Positions 7,322 to 15,817 of a stretch of DNA of 45,440 nt are shown piece by piece (the stretch's first letter is position 1; the number at the start of each line of letters is the position of its first letter). The stretch is from Bacillota bacterium. GTDB lineage: Bacteria > Bacillota > Clostridia > Christensenellales > CAG-138. The stretch is from assembly GCA_023400985.1 (NCBI GenBank), contig JAEXEN010000002.1:1-45440 (forward strand). The letters run 5' to 3'. The position numbers and the translations under genes were made by a program. The notes under the pieces were generated by a model. The model was not told where the DNA came from. It did no database searches and saw only the letters and a program-made list of their open reading frames with translations.

Positions 7322-8830
7322 TCAGTACCCCAACTCCGGATCGATGATGCTGCCGTTGATGGCGTTGATGCTGAGAAGCGAGCCGCTTTCCACATCTACA
7401 TATCCCTCGCCCGAATATTCCGCCGTATATACGCCAAAGAAATTCCACACCGGCACAAGCAAACCATGGTCGAACCTATCTTGTTCCGCCACACGCTGCA
7501 GGGAAAGCGTGACACGGTCTACGGTTATTTCAAGCGACAAAATATGCTCGTTTTTCGCTTCGGGCTCGTATTTAACGGCAAACATCTTCTTTGCTATCTC
7601 GGCAATTTCCGAGAAGGGCTTGAGCGTTGCGGCCTCGCTGACTGTTTCGGTAATCTTTACGGGCGCATACCAATTGACCGAAAGGATGCCTTCATCGCCG
7701 ATAAGAAAGATCAGTTCCTCATACCCCCATGAGGGCGCGAATTCCGTTTTTGCTCCACCGCCGCTAGTATGGGCATTGGGAAGGTATACGCCGGGTATGC
7801 CACCGGCGAGCCGCATGCATACCACATTGTAAGCATAGCCCGTAGCCTCCGGCCGCCCGTTGCGCTCTTCTTTATCGTTGATAAGAAAGATATCGGAAAT
7901 GCCCATCGTTTCGCCGATACCCGCCGCACGCAAAAATGCCTCAACGCTTTGCGCGGCCTCCGCGGGCGTAAGCTTCAAAAGGGCCGTTGCTTCCCTCGGC
8001 AGCGCGTCCGTACGATCGACGCGCAGCGGAACGCGCCCACTGTTTCCTATATTAATGTAATGCGCTTTGAAAGCATCATAGGTACAGGAAAGGTTTGCAC
8101 CACGGCTGACAGGAACGGTTGTACTGCCTGTTTCCTTCCCTTGCGCGTTATAGTCGGACCAACTGATAGGTTCCGTATTGTCGCGATCATTGCGCACGGA
8201 AAAGTAATACGCCCCATCCTCGCTCATAGCGTCTATCCCCTCATAATGCGCGATGCCATGCCCGCCAATCTCCGAAAAATCCTCCGTGACAGTCTTTAAC
8301 ATTCCATCGGCGGGTACGGGCTCTATGGAGTCCGGCGCGGACGCGTATCGCGCTTCCAATTCGTCGATATATTCCTGCGCCTCCTCCGGCATCATCATGC
8401 CGTCGATCGAGCCGGCCTGCACCTGCTTGTAGTAAAGGATGCTTTCCTCGATATCGGCCTTGGTCTGTTCGTACACCGTTTCCATCATGGGCGCATCGCC
8501 CAAAAAGGCGTTCCAAAACATCGTAACGGTCTCCTGTGAAAACTGCGCCGCCTCCACGCGCACGATGGGGAGCGGCTTTTCCGGCGCGCTGACGGTCGCC
8601 TCCACGGTGATGGTAAGCTTCCCATCCGCGCCGGTATTACTAAAGCTCAGGCCTTCCGGAATGCCGTAAAGCTCCGCAAGCGTTTTGTCCGCCGTGGCTT
8701 CCGGCGTTTCCTTCGCCGCCTCAATCATCTGTTCGGTATTCTTTTGCACGACGATATCCGCCTCCGGCGTCGCCTGGCAGGCGGTGAGAAGGAAAATGGC
8801 GGCAAGGGCAAATACGATTCGCTTTTTCAT
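7322..8830 (-). CDS. DUF6034-like lipoprotein C
   Basis: Lipoprotein paralogue of about 502 aa. Signal peptide MKKRIVFALAAIFLLTAC, Cys18, mature start QATPEADIVVQKNTEQM. It is closest to gene B: the stretch KPLPIVRVEAAQFSQ is nearly identical in DNA (around 7034 and 8550). Landmarks: LKLTPAEAAQSVEAFLRAAG, YEELIFLIGDEGILSVNWYA, KITETVSEAATLKPFSEIAEI, ITVDRVTLSLQRVAEQDRF and the C-terminus LLSINAINGSIIDPELGY. The start is the ATG at 8830; a TTG two codons upstream is less likely. It lies 2 bp after the stop of D, so the four genes form one transcript. Function unknown. Confidence 0.85.
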   Translation of the reverse strand: MKKRIVFALAAIFLLTACQATPEADIVVQKNTEQMIEAAKETPEATADKTLAELYGIPEGLSFSNTGADGKLTITVEATVSAPEKPLPIVRVEAAQFSQETVTMFWNAFLGDAPMMETVYEQTKADIEESILYYKQVQAGSIDGMMMPEEAQEYIDELEARYASAPDSIEPVPADGMLKTVTEDFSEIGGHGIAHYEGIDAMSEDGAYYFSVRNDRDNTEPISWSDYNAQGKETGSTTVPVSRGANLSCTYDAFKAHYINIGNSGRVPLRVDRTDALPREATALLKLTPAEAAQSVEAFLRAAGIGETMGISDIFLINDKEERNGRPEATGYAYNVVCMRLAGGIPGVYLPNAHTSGGGAKTEFAPSWGYEELIFLIGDEGILSVNWYAPVKITETVSEAATLKPFSEIAEIAKKMFAVKYEPEAKNEHILSLEITVDRVTLSLQRVAEQDRFDHGLLVPVWNFFGVYTAEYSGEGYVDVESGSLLSINAINGSIIDPELGY

Positions 8831-8832
8831 GC

Positions 8833-10395
8833 TCAATACCCCTTATAAATATCGATCACACTGCCGTCGATGGCGTTGATGGTCAAAAGCGGCCACAGGC
8901 TTACAGGATAGTCTTCCGATTGGTTTTTATCTTTGCGGAAAACGGTTTGGTAACCGTAAACATTCCATACGGGAGCAAGAAGCCCGCTCGTAAATGAATC
9001 CTGCTCGCTGATGCGCTGGAGGGAGAGCCGCACGGAGGTAATGGTATATTTTTGCGCATACGGTTCAAATATGATAAACATCATTTTTTCGATGATCTCG
9101 CGTATTTCGCCAAATGGCTTTACGTTTGCGTTTTCCGTTACGATCTCCGTGACCGTTATCGGCGCTTCCCAGTTTACGCCGCTGATGCCCTCGTCGTCCA
9201 CGCCTATAAAAAGCTTTTCGTTATGCCAACTCGCACTGTTTGTTGTACCGTCAACGGTGGTTTCATCAAGGTCGCTTGCGACCCGCACGCCGTTCAAATT
9301 GTGAAGGCAAACGACCGCATAACCCTGCCGCTCCTCACCGTAGGGGCTCGGCGAGCCCGCGTCGGTCCATTCCCGCTCGTTTTCATACCCCGCAGCCAAC
9401 CACATAGGCGTGTCCCAATATACACTGGACATGAGGTGTACGCTTTCGATTTCCATATCGTCTGCACCGATCGCGTCAAGAAGCGCCTGCGCCTGTGCGC
9501 GCGCCTCCTTGGGCGTTACCGTAAGAAGCGATTCAGCGGGCGCCCCGCTCGTAAGGGACGCCTCCGTAGCGTCCTCATAAACATAGCCGCTTTGCTGGTA
9601 AAGCATCGTCTCGTCCCTGTCTCTGTCGTAGCTGAACCGCGCGTAGGATCGCTGCGTGAACATTTGCGTATTGCCGTATCCATCAATATAAGAATAGGAG
9701 CCTTCGTTTTCATACTTTGTGTTGTTTTGAGTAAAAAAGCTCTTGCCGCCCCCGTAAATATCAGCGACGATATTCACATACGTGCTGATGCCGTCGAGCA
9801 CATCCGTTTCCTCGTAGCCTGCACGCCTGCTTTTAAGCGTGGCGTCCGCCGGTATGGGAGCATGCCTGTCGGGTGCGGTCTTATATTGCTTTTCGAGATC
9901 CTTTAGAACCTTCTCATAAAAATCGTGATGCTGACTGTCGGGCCCGGCAAGCGCCTGCCTCCACATCAGCATCTCTTTTTCTAGCATGATCTTGTCCGGC
10001 ACCGACGGCTGTTCAAACATAGGGGTATCGCCGATCAGATAATCATAAAGCGCCGTTACGGTCCCCTGCGAAAAATCCGCCGGTACCACGCGCGCCACGG
10101 GAAGCGCGTCTGCCTCGGGCACTTCGGGCCTTACATCCACATATACGGTAAGCTTGCCCGCGGCGTTCGTAAGCGTTGCCTCGTAAACCTCGGGAATACC
10201 GAGCGTCGCATACAACGCGCTTTTCCCCGGCTCGGCTTGGGGCGTCTGCATAGCGTCCGGCTCGGGCGTCGCTTTGGCCACCTCTATCATCTGCTCGGTG
10301 TTTTTTTGCACGACGATATCTGCCTCCGGCGTCGCCTGGCAGGCGGTAAGAAACAGGGCAAGAAGAAGGAAAATGGAGAGCATCCTTTTTTTCAA
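8833..10395 (-). CDS. DUF6034-like lipoprotein D (first in the second module)
   Basis: At about 520 aa this is the most diverged of the four tandem copies. Signal peptide KKRMLSIFLLLALFLTAC with Cys19, then QATPEADIVVQKNTEQM. Start is TTG at 10395 with GTGAGG upstream; the next ATG (MLSIFL) would lose the positive charges. Landmarks: DALPVARVVPADFSQGTV, LLTVTPKEARAQAQALLDAI, LFIGVDDEGISGVNWEAPIT, VTEIVTENANVKPFGEIREI, ITSVRLSLQRISEQDSF and the end LLTINAIDGSVIDIYKGY. A plausible own promoter lies between it and the kinase gene upstream, so it may be expressed independently of the kinase. Function unknown. Confidence 0.85.
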   Translation of the reverse strand: MKKRMLSIFLLLALFLTACQATPEADIVVQKNTEQMIEVAKATPEPDAMQTPQAEPGKSALYATLGIPEVYEATLTNAAGKLTVYVDVRPEVPEADALPVARVVPADFSQGTVTALYDYLIGDTPMFEQPSVPDKIMLEKEMLMWRQALAGPDSQHHDFYEKVLKDLEKQYKTAPDRHAPIPADATLKSRRAGYEETDVLDGISTYVNIVADIYGGGKSFFTQNNTKYENEGSYSYIDGYGNTQMFTQRSYARFSYDRDRDETMLYQQSGYVYEDATEASLTSGAPAESLLTVTPKEARAQAQALLDAIGADDMEIESVHLMSSVYWDTPMWLAAGYENEREWTDAGSPSPYGEERQGYAVVCLHNLNGVRVASDLDETTVDGTTNSASWHNEKLFIGVDDEGISGVNWEAPITVTEIVTENANVKPFGEIREIIEKMMFIIFEPYAQKYTITSVRLSLQRISEQDSFTSGLLAPVWNVYGYQTVFRKDKNQSEDYPVSLWPLLTINAIDGSVIDIYKGY

Positions 10396-10419
10396 AGCGC
10401 CTCACATCCTTTCGTTACC

Positions 10420-10447
10420 CATATACTAGCTTAGGGCTTGTTTTCAA
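10420..10447 (-). promoter_or_regulatory. Probable promoter of the D-C-B-A lipoprotein array
   Basis: In the 67-bp gap between the kinase stop and gene D, the minus strand carries TTGAAA (10447-10442), a 16-nt spacer and TATATG (10425-10420). The match is moderate. The sequence GTAAAAATGTTATG at about 10452-10465 (plus strand), overlapping the kinase end, loosely resembles the 16-mer seen upstream of vanY and of the second response regulator. Confidence 0.4.
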
Positions 10448-10462
10448 GTATCCGTAAAAATG

Positions 10463-11866
10463 TTATGAAAAGGTAATTTCCACGCTGGTGCCAAGCTCCC
10501 TTTCGCTCAAAAGGACGAGCTTTGCGCCGTGGAGCTCCGCTATACGCTTTACGAGCGAGAGCCCAAGGCCCATGCCGCCAAGCTTGCGGCTGCGGGATTT
10601 ATCCACCCTGTAAAACGGTTCCGTAACGCGCTTCAGCTCCTCCGACGCGATGCCGCAGCCGTCGTCGGACACGGAAAGCACTCCGTTTTTGCAGGCGATC
10701 ATCACATGCTTTGCGCCCGCCTTTCGGGCGTTGTCGTATAGGTTATAAAGCGCGCTCGCCATAAGGTCCGTATCCATGGGAAACGCGCCGTCGTCGCAGG
10801 TAAAGCTGAGCTTTATGCCGTGCGTTTTTGAAAGCGGGACAAGCGTTTTTTGCACGCCCTCCAAAAGCTCGTTCATTTTGGCGGTCGTAAGGCTTATTGC
10901 CCCGCCGCTGTCGAGCGCCAAAAGCTGCATGAGCTTTTGGGAAAGCCGCTCCACACGCCCGCATTCCGCGTAGATATACGAAACAGCCTCCTCGCGTTGC
11001 TCGGGTGTGAGGTTTGTTTTCATGAGCGCCTCGGAATAGCCGATGATGGCCGTCATGGGCGTTTTCAACTCGTGGGTAAGCGCGGCAAGCAGGCGTTTTC
11101 GTGCCTCCGATACCTCGTTTATCTCGCCGATATGCTTTTCCACCGCCTCCGCCATGCGGTTGAAGCTTTTTGAGAGGGCGGCAATCTCGTCGTTTCCCTT
11201 TATGGGGATGCGGCTTTGATAATCGCCGTCCGCCACGGCCGCAGCACTTTCTTCAAGGAGTTGCAGGGACCGGAGTGTGCGGAATACCGTAAGGAGGATA
11301 AGCCCGGCCGCGGCGAGCGCCGTGCCGAGGCCGATGGCCGCGACACGAAGCGTAAGCGCGGCGTTTTCGCGGTAGACGGATTCGATGTTTTTGATAAGGT
11401 AAACGTCGTATACGCTGTTGAACAGCGTGCCGGAGCTGCCCGCCACGAGATAGCGCTCGTTTAAATGCGAAACGATCACATACCGCGCCTCCTCGTTGCT
11501 CCCGAGGCGCGTCTGCGCTTGGTCAAACGCAAGTACGGCGGCAGGGTCGATATCGCTCGCGTTATGCAGATATTCCCCGTCGCAGCGCATGGCGTAAAGC
11601 GACTGGTTCAGCGTATTGGATGCATATTGTCGGAACAGGTATTGGGAAAGGCTACGCTTTGTGGTTTGCGAAAGCGCGGCTTCGTAGCTCCGATCGAGCG
11701 CGGCGGAAAAGGATGTGGAAAGCATGCGCTGCTCGCCAAGCGCGCTGTCGATGGCGTTTTGCACGCTCGCTTTGTTCGCGGAAACGAGCAGTACCGCGCA
11801 GCAGCCCAAAATAGCGAGCGTGCTGAGCGCGGCGGAAAGGAGCGCGAGCCTCACGCGTACCTTCAT
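10463..11866 (-). CDS. Sensor histidine kinase (second module)
   Basis: A 467-aa membrane kinase. An N-terminal membrane helix (about 7-30) and a second (about 173-198) flank a ~140-aa extracellular sensor region. A HAMP linker follows, then HisKA with the phospho-accepting His265 in AALTHELKTPMTAIIGYSEA, and HATPase_c with YDNARKAGA (N box), DDGCGI (G1) and GGMGLGLSL (G2). It follows its response regulator with a 3-bp gap and precedes four lipoproteins. The extracellular region has no recognisable domain. The partner regulator and the adjacent lipoproteins suggest an envelope signal; the ligand is unknown. Confidence 0.93.
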   Translation of the reverse strand: MKVRVRLALLSAALSTLAILGCCAVLLVSANKASVQNAIDSALGEQRMLSTSFSAALDRSYEAALSQTTKRSLSQYLFRQYASNTLNQSLYAMRCDGEYLHNASDIDPAAVLAFDQAQTRLGSNEEARYVIVSHLNERYLVAGSSGTLFNSVYDVYLIKNIESVYRENAALTLRVAAIGLGTALAAAGLILLTVFRTLRSLQLLEESAAAVADGDYQSRIPIKGNDEIAALSKSFNRMAEAVEKHIGEINEVSEARKRLLAALTHELKTPMTAIIGYSEALMKTNLTPEQREEAVSYIYAECGRVERLSQKLMQLLALDSGGAISLTTAKMNELLEGVQKTLVPLSKTHGIKLSFTCDDGAFPMDTDLMASALYNLYDNARKAGAKHVMIACKNGVLSVSDDGCGIASEELKRVTEPFYRVDKSRSRKLGGMGLGLSLVKRIAELHGAKLVLLSERELGTSVEITFS

Positions 11867-11869
11867 GGC

Positions 11870-12520
11870 TCAATCCTCCAAACGGTAGCCGATCTTCGGC
11901 AAAGAAACGATGGTGAGGCCGGTCTTTTTCCTTAGCTGCGCCACATGCACATCCACCGTGCGCGTTTCCCCTAAAAAGCCCTCGCCCCAAACAGAAGCGA
12001 GTATTTTTTCACGCGAAAGCGCAATGTTTTTGTTTTTCATAAGAAGCGTAAGAAGGTCGAATTCGAGCGGTTTGAGCGCGAGCGCCTCCCCATTTTTGCG
12101 CACTGTGCGCTCTGCGGTATTGAGTTCCACATCCCGCGCGCAAAATGCCGTTTGCCCCACGCCGTTGCGCTCAAATACCTTCTCCATACGCACGAGAAGC
12201 TCCAGTATTTCAAACGGCTTTACGATATAATCCTCCGCGCCGCCCCTAAGTCCCTGCACCTTGGATTCAAGGTCGTTTTTCGCCGTGAGGTAGATAACGG
12301 GAATACCGCGCTCCTTCAGATGCGGCAAAAGCGCGAATCCATCGAGCTCCGGCAGCATAACGTCCACAAGCGCAAGGTCGAAACGCTCGCCCGCGCGCAA
12401 AAGCGCGAGCGCAACCTTGCCGTCGTACGCGGGAACCGTTTCATACCCAACGACCGAAAGGCTCATACAGATGAGCCTGTTGATGGCTTCCTCATCCTCG
12501 ATCACAAAAATGCGCGGCAT
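11870..12520 (-). CDS. OmpR/PhoB-family response regulator (second module)
   Basis: A 216-aa DNA-binding regulator: receiver domain with the acidic pair ED near residue 8, phospho-acceptor Asp53 in LVDVMLPELDG, the switch Thr in YLTAK and Lys in VKPFE, then a winged-helix effector domain (LKPLEFDLLTLLMKN, ILASVWGEGF, RTVDVHVAQLRKK, KIGYRLED). Start ATG at 12520 gives the standard N-terminus MPRIFVIEDEEA. It is closely related in layout to the regulator at 20084-20755, and each is followed by its kinase and four lipoproteins, which suggests duplication of the whole unit. Confidence 0.94.
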   Translation of the reverse strand: MPRIFVIEDEEAINRLICMSLSVVGYETVPAYDGKVALALLRAGERFDLALVDVMLPELDGFALLPHLKERGIPVIYLTAKNDLESKVQGLRGGAEDYIVKPFEILELLVRMEKVFERNGVGQTAFCARDVELNTAERTVRKNGEALALKPLEFDLLTLLMKNKNIALSREKILASVWGEGFLGETRTVDVHVAQLRKKTGLTIVSLPKIGYRLED

Positions 12521-12589
12521 AAGCTACCCCCATAACATATGTACATACTCATCATAACGCATGGGACGTAAAAAATACCGCATCAAGTT

Positions 12590-12605
12590 GTAAACAAAGT
12601 GTTAT
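12590..12605. promoter_or_regulatory. Candidate operator upstream of the second response regulator
   Basis: GTAAACAAAGTGTTAT lies in the 104-bp gap between lipoprotein E and this response regulator. It matches the vanY-upstream 16-mer at 981-996 in 14 positions. No clear -35/-10 pair could be assigned in this gap, so the promoter of the regulator is not located. Confidence 0.35.
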
Positions 12606-12624
12606 GGAACGAAAGCTTTGTTTT

Positions 12625-14052
12625 TCATTGTCCGCGCTCTATGATGCTGCCGTCGATAGCGTTGACGGTCAAAAAAGATTGAAGCTCGTTGGTAAACGCA
12701 ACATTCCATGGTTTATCCGATTGTATCCGCCCGCGTTCGTAGCCCATAAAATCCCATGCGGGCACCAGAAGCCCCGTGTCGCTGTTTGGTTCGCGCACAT
12801 TCACGAGCCCGAGGCGCACAGAGGTGATATGGTATTCCTTCGCACCGTCTTCCCATATGGGATTCGTGTCGATCTCGTTGCCGACGATCACCACCATTTT
12901 TTCGAAGATACCCTGTATGGTTTCAAAGGGAAGAAGCTCGGTTTTATCCATTACCGTTTCCACGGTCTCGTAAGGATGCTCATAACGCAAGCAGAGCACA
13001 CCGCCGTCATCCACGAGCACATGAAGTTTTTCGTAATACCACGGCGCGTTGTAAGGGTCGTTGTTCTGGTCCGCGTTTGTATAGGTTTCCGTTATGCCGT
13101 CAAACTCGCGCGTAAACATGAACTGGTAGAAGGCGGGCGGGTCGGTGCGTACGAAATGGTAAAACGTTTGCTGGCGCGCAGAGCAGGTAAGTCCCTCCAT
13201 GCCAAGCGCCTTCACGGTCTTTTCTGCAAGCGCGAAAGCGTCCGACTCCGAAACGGAAAGCTTCTTCGATATATCCGCGGCGTCTGTGGGCAAGCCGCCA
13301 ATCGGCACGTCATGATCGCGATCATACCACATGCTTGCGGTGACGCCCTGATAAAGGTTGTTATTGACGTCGAACCTTGAAAACGTCGCGTCGTCCGGCA
13401 TGGCCCACAAGAAAAGATAGGTGCTCTCGGTCTCCGCCTCGCCCTCTTCCGTATAAACGCTCGGCTTGCTCCACACGAACTTCGGCGCATAGTAAGGTAA
13501 ACTTTCGGGCGCATTTGCCGCCTTTGCGATCAACCCCCGCAGCCCCTCCTCCGCCTCCTGCTTGGTATAATAAACGAGATCAAACTCATACTGCCCCACG
13601 TTTTCCCAATCCGCAAGCCCAGCACGAAGCTTTTCTATCCTTTTCTCGTATACGGCACGGGGCAAATGATCGTCGTCGTATTCCACATAATGTGCATCGC
13701 TCCCGAGTAGCACATCTGCAAAAACTTTCGCCTGCTCCAAAGAAAATATTGCAGGCCTCACGCGTACAATGGGAAGCTCCGCTTGCGGCAGATGGACGTC
13801 CGCGTCCGCAAACACGGTGATGCGGCCCCCTTTGCTTTTTACCTCCGCCGAATAATGCTCCGGCGCGCCGAGGCGAACATAGAGATCGATATCCGCTCCC
13901 ACCGCCGGTTCGTCCCCCCGCTGTGCCGTTTCAAGCATTTTTCCCACATCTTTACCTATTACGGCGGGGTCTTCCGGCGTAGCTTGGCAGGCTGTAAGTG
14001 CGCTTGCAAAAGCAAGAACCGCAAACATAAACCCGACACATTTTTTCAGCAT
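12625..14052 (-). CDS. DUF6034-like lipoprotein E (fourth in the first module)
   Basis: Lipoprotein of about 475 aa. Signal peptide MLKKCVGFMFAVLAFASALTAC, Cys22, mature start QATPEDPAVIGKDVGKM. Ribosome binding site AAGGAAA just upstream; the ATG at 14052 is preferred over an upstream extension into gene F. Landmarks: AELPIVRVRPAIFSLEQAKV, VSESDAFALAEKTVKALGME, LHVLVDDGGVLCLRYEHPYE, LPFETIQGIFEKMVVIVG, ITSVRLGLVNVREPNSDTGL, LVPAWDFMGYERGR and a C-terminus SFLTVNAIDGSIIERGQ, which lacks the usual final tyrosine. It is 13 bp downstream of F. Function unknown; the family is the same as the M56 ectodomain. Confidence 0.85.
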   Translation of the reverse strand: MLKKCVGFMFAVLAFASALTACQATPEDPAVIGKDVGKMLETAQRGDEPAVGADIDLYVRLGAPEHYSAEVKSKGGRITVFADADVHLPQAELPIVRVRPAIFSLEQAKVFADVLLGSDAHYVEYDDDHLPRAVYEKRIEKLRAGLADWENVGQYEFDLVYYTKQEAEEGLRGLIAKAANAPESLPYYAPKFVWSKPSVYTEEGEAETESTYLFLWAMPDDATFSRFDVNNNLYQGVTASMWYDRDHDVPIGGLPTDAADISKKLSVSESDAFALAEKTVKALGMEGLTCSARQQTFYHFVRTDPPAFYQFMFTREFDGITETYTNADQNNDPYNAPWYYEKLHVLVDDGGVLCLRYEHPYETVETVMDKTELLPFETIQGIFEKMVVIVGNEIDTNPIWEDGAKEYHITSVRLGLVNVREPNSDTGLLVPAWDFMGYERGRIQSDKPWNVAFTNELQSFLTVNAIDGSIIERGQ

Positions 14053-14065
14053 AGTGTTTCCTTCC

Positions 14066-15805
14066 CTAATACCCCATGTCCCGGTCGATAACGGAGCCGT
14101 CGATAGCATTGATGGTAAGATACGACAGGGGTATTTCGGGAGGCTGGCCGTAATCCGTATCCCATTCATGGTTTTCGTTCACCCTCACCCCGCCGCCCGG
14201 GTCCGTAAGAGGGTCATAATTTTCATCGTACCGGTAATAGAACTTGCCGCATACATCCCATACGGGAATGTAATAACGCTCTTCAAGCTCCGCATCCTTG
14301 CGCACCTGCATCCACGAAAGCGTAATCTTATCGATATAGAGCCTGCGGCCCACAATATACGCATCACCTGCGTCTCCCGTGCTGCACCATAGATTTTTCG
14401 CCTCGAGCATGGTTCCCATGATCTGCGTCACGGCATCCCACGGGAGAAGCGCCGCGTTTTCAATATCTACAGCCTTCACTTGCACCGGCGCGTCCCATGA
14501 AAAGCCGTTCAGGCCGCTGCCGTCGATAGAAACCGTAACGGTTTCCTGCCAAAGCGGTTGAGAATATCCGTCCGCGGTGGCGTAATCGTTCAGCCGCGAG
14601 GATTCGATCCGTTGGCTCGGAGCGCCTTCCACGGCTGTGCAATAGCTGAGTGCATAATAGTAACCGCCGTTTTCCTGTATCAAATCCTCGACACGCATTG
14701 TGCACAGATAATCGAACGGCAGGCCCAGCTTTTCAAGAAACGCGTCCGCTTGCCGCCGCGCTTCCGCTTGATCGAATTCCGGGGGATTTATAAACCAACC
14801 CCTACCGTCATCGCTGTCTCGACTAAATAAGATCCGGTTTCCATACACGCTGTTTTCAAAAAGCAGATACATCTTTCTGCCGCTTGCCTGCTCGCATACG
14901 CCGTCGATAGCCGCGTTCCCCGCCGCGGCGGCCTTCCGCCGCCCCTCCTCCGTCCACATATATTGATAGCCCCCGTCCTCAAGGTCTACGCGTTTCCCAT
15001 ATGTGGACACAAGCGTGTTTCCGACATCCTTAAACCTGAGCTCACGGCTCGCGGGCGTGCGGGCGGGGTCGTCGGGCGCATTCTCGAGTTCCTTGATAAG
15101 ATCCGATAAAATCTCCTGGTAATCCGTGATCAGCTGTTCGTAATTCCCCTCGATAGCAGCCTCCAGTTCTTCGGTGTAATAGTCGATTTTCTCCTGTACA
15201 TATTCCTTGGTGCGGTGGTTGGTTTCATCGTACAGTTCCACCCCGTCGAGCAGCACGGGGATGATCCTGTCCGCCATCTTCTGCGTGAACGTGAGCGGCT
15301 CCATGATGTATATGGGGTATTTTTCCACATCCGGCAAAATTACGTCCGCGTTGAATTCCACGGTAAGATCGTCCGCCGTAAAGGTTTTTTCGTATCTTTC
15401 GGGCGCTTGGTAAGGCGCGGGCGCTTCATTCGATCCCGCCGCGTGTGCTTCCCAGCCGTCGTTCGTTTTGCCTACGACAAGCGGCTGCTCCGGCGTGGCC
15501 TGGCAGGCGGAGAATGCGGTTGCGGAAATAAGCGCCGCTAGCATAAGTGCGCCAAGCCTATGCGAACCCGCCTCAAAGCATGCAGCTCGGGTCCAAGGAG
15601 TCGGCCGTGCGCAACCGCCCCCAGAGCGCGGCGAGGATGCGAAAGCGTAGCGTCCGGCGAAGCCGAAACCCTTCGTGCCGGGGCTTGTGGCCTCGCGTGC
15701 GGGCCTACGGTGAGCGGCCTCAACAAAGCTATGGGGGCGGTTGCACACGGCCGACCGGGTTCGGATAGGCTTGATATGCTTAAGCGCAATGTATTTTTTC
15801 AGCAT
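14066..15805 (-). CDS. DUF6034-like lipoprotein F, signal peptide split by a 73-codon insertion
   Basis: A 579-aa frame, longer than its paralogues only at the N-terminus. It starts with ATG at 15805 after GGGGAGG and encodes MLKKYIALKHI. Residues 12-84 then come from a 219-bp repeat-ended element (15554-15772). The signal peptide resumes with GALMLAALISATAFSAC (lipobox Cys101) and QATPEQPLVVGKTND. Deleting the element exactly would restore a normal 28-residue lipoprotein signal. As it stands the hydrophobic helix is preceded by an 80-odd-residue polar leader, so export may fail or be altered. The body is intact: KYPIYIMEPLTFTQKMADRI, ARRQADAFLEKLGL, ALLPWDAVTQIMGTM, KITLSWMQVRKDAELEERYY, IPVWDVCGKF and YLTINAIDGSVIDRDMGY. 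Confidence 0.8.
   Translation of the reverse strand: MLKKYIALKHIKPIRTRSAVCNRPHSFVEAAHRRPAREATSPGTKGFGFAGRYAFASSPRSGGGCARPTPWTRAACFEAGSHRLGALMLAALISATAFSACQATPEQPLVVGKTNDGWEAHAAGSNEAPAPYQAPERYEKTFTADDLTVEFNADVILPDVEKYPIYIMEPLTFTQKMADRIIPVLLDGVELYDETNHRTKEYVQEKIDYYTEELEAAIEGNYEQLITDYQEILSDLIKELENAPDDPARTPASRELRFKDVGNTLVSTYGKRVDLEDGGYQYMWTEEGRRKAAAAGNAAIDGVCEQASGRKMYLLFENSVYGNRILFSRDSDDGRGWFINPPEFDQAEARRQADAFLEKLGLPFDYLCTMRVEDLIQENGGYYYALSYCTAVEGAPSQRIESSRLNDYATADGYSQPLWQETVTVSIDGSGLNGFSWDAPVQVKAVDIENAALLPWDAVTQIMGTMLEAKNLWCSTGDAGDAYIVGRRLYIDKITLSWMQVRKDAELEERYYIPVWDVCGKFYYRYDENYDPLTDPGGGVRVNENHEWDTDYGQPPEIPLSYLTINAIDGSVIDRDMGY
15554..15772. mobile_element. 219-bp MITE-like element inserted in frame in gene F
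   Basis: The ends are 16-bp inverted repeats, AAGCCTATGCGAACCC (15554-15569) and the complement of AAGCCTATCCGAACCC (15757-15772), with one mismatch. A second inverted pair of 24 bp (15600-15623 and 15732-15755) has one mismatch and would form a long GC-rich hairpin. Length is exactly 73 codons with no stop in the reading frame of gene F. No open reading frame of its own and no clear target-site duplication were found. The core (CCGGCGAAGCCGAAACCCTT, about 15651-15670) resembles the dispersed repeats at 26788 and 28591. It is non-autonomous and needs a transposase from elsewhere, or is a REP-like element. Confidence 0.65.
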
Positions 15806-15817
15806 GGTGTTCCTCCC

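Noticed and set aside
8200..8830. CRISPR-like array from similar blocks in the lipoprotein genes
   Set aside because: The similarity is between paralogous coding regions about 1.5 kb apart, not short regularly spaced repeats.
10411..10420. A fourth GTTACC direct repeat before gene D
   Set aside because: Only one GTTACC is present there, with no partner 11 bp away and no matching distance to a -10 box.
15540..15790. Target-site duplication flanking the element in gene F
   Set aside because: The bases outside the inverted ends (GCGCC on the left, GATAT on the right) do not match each other, so no duplication could be defined.
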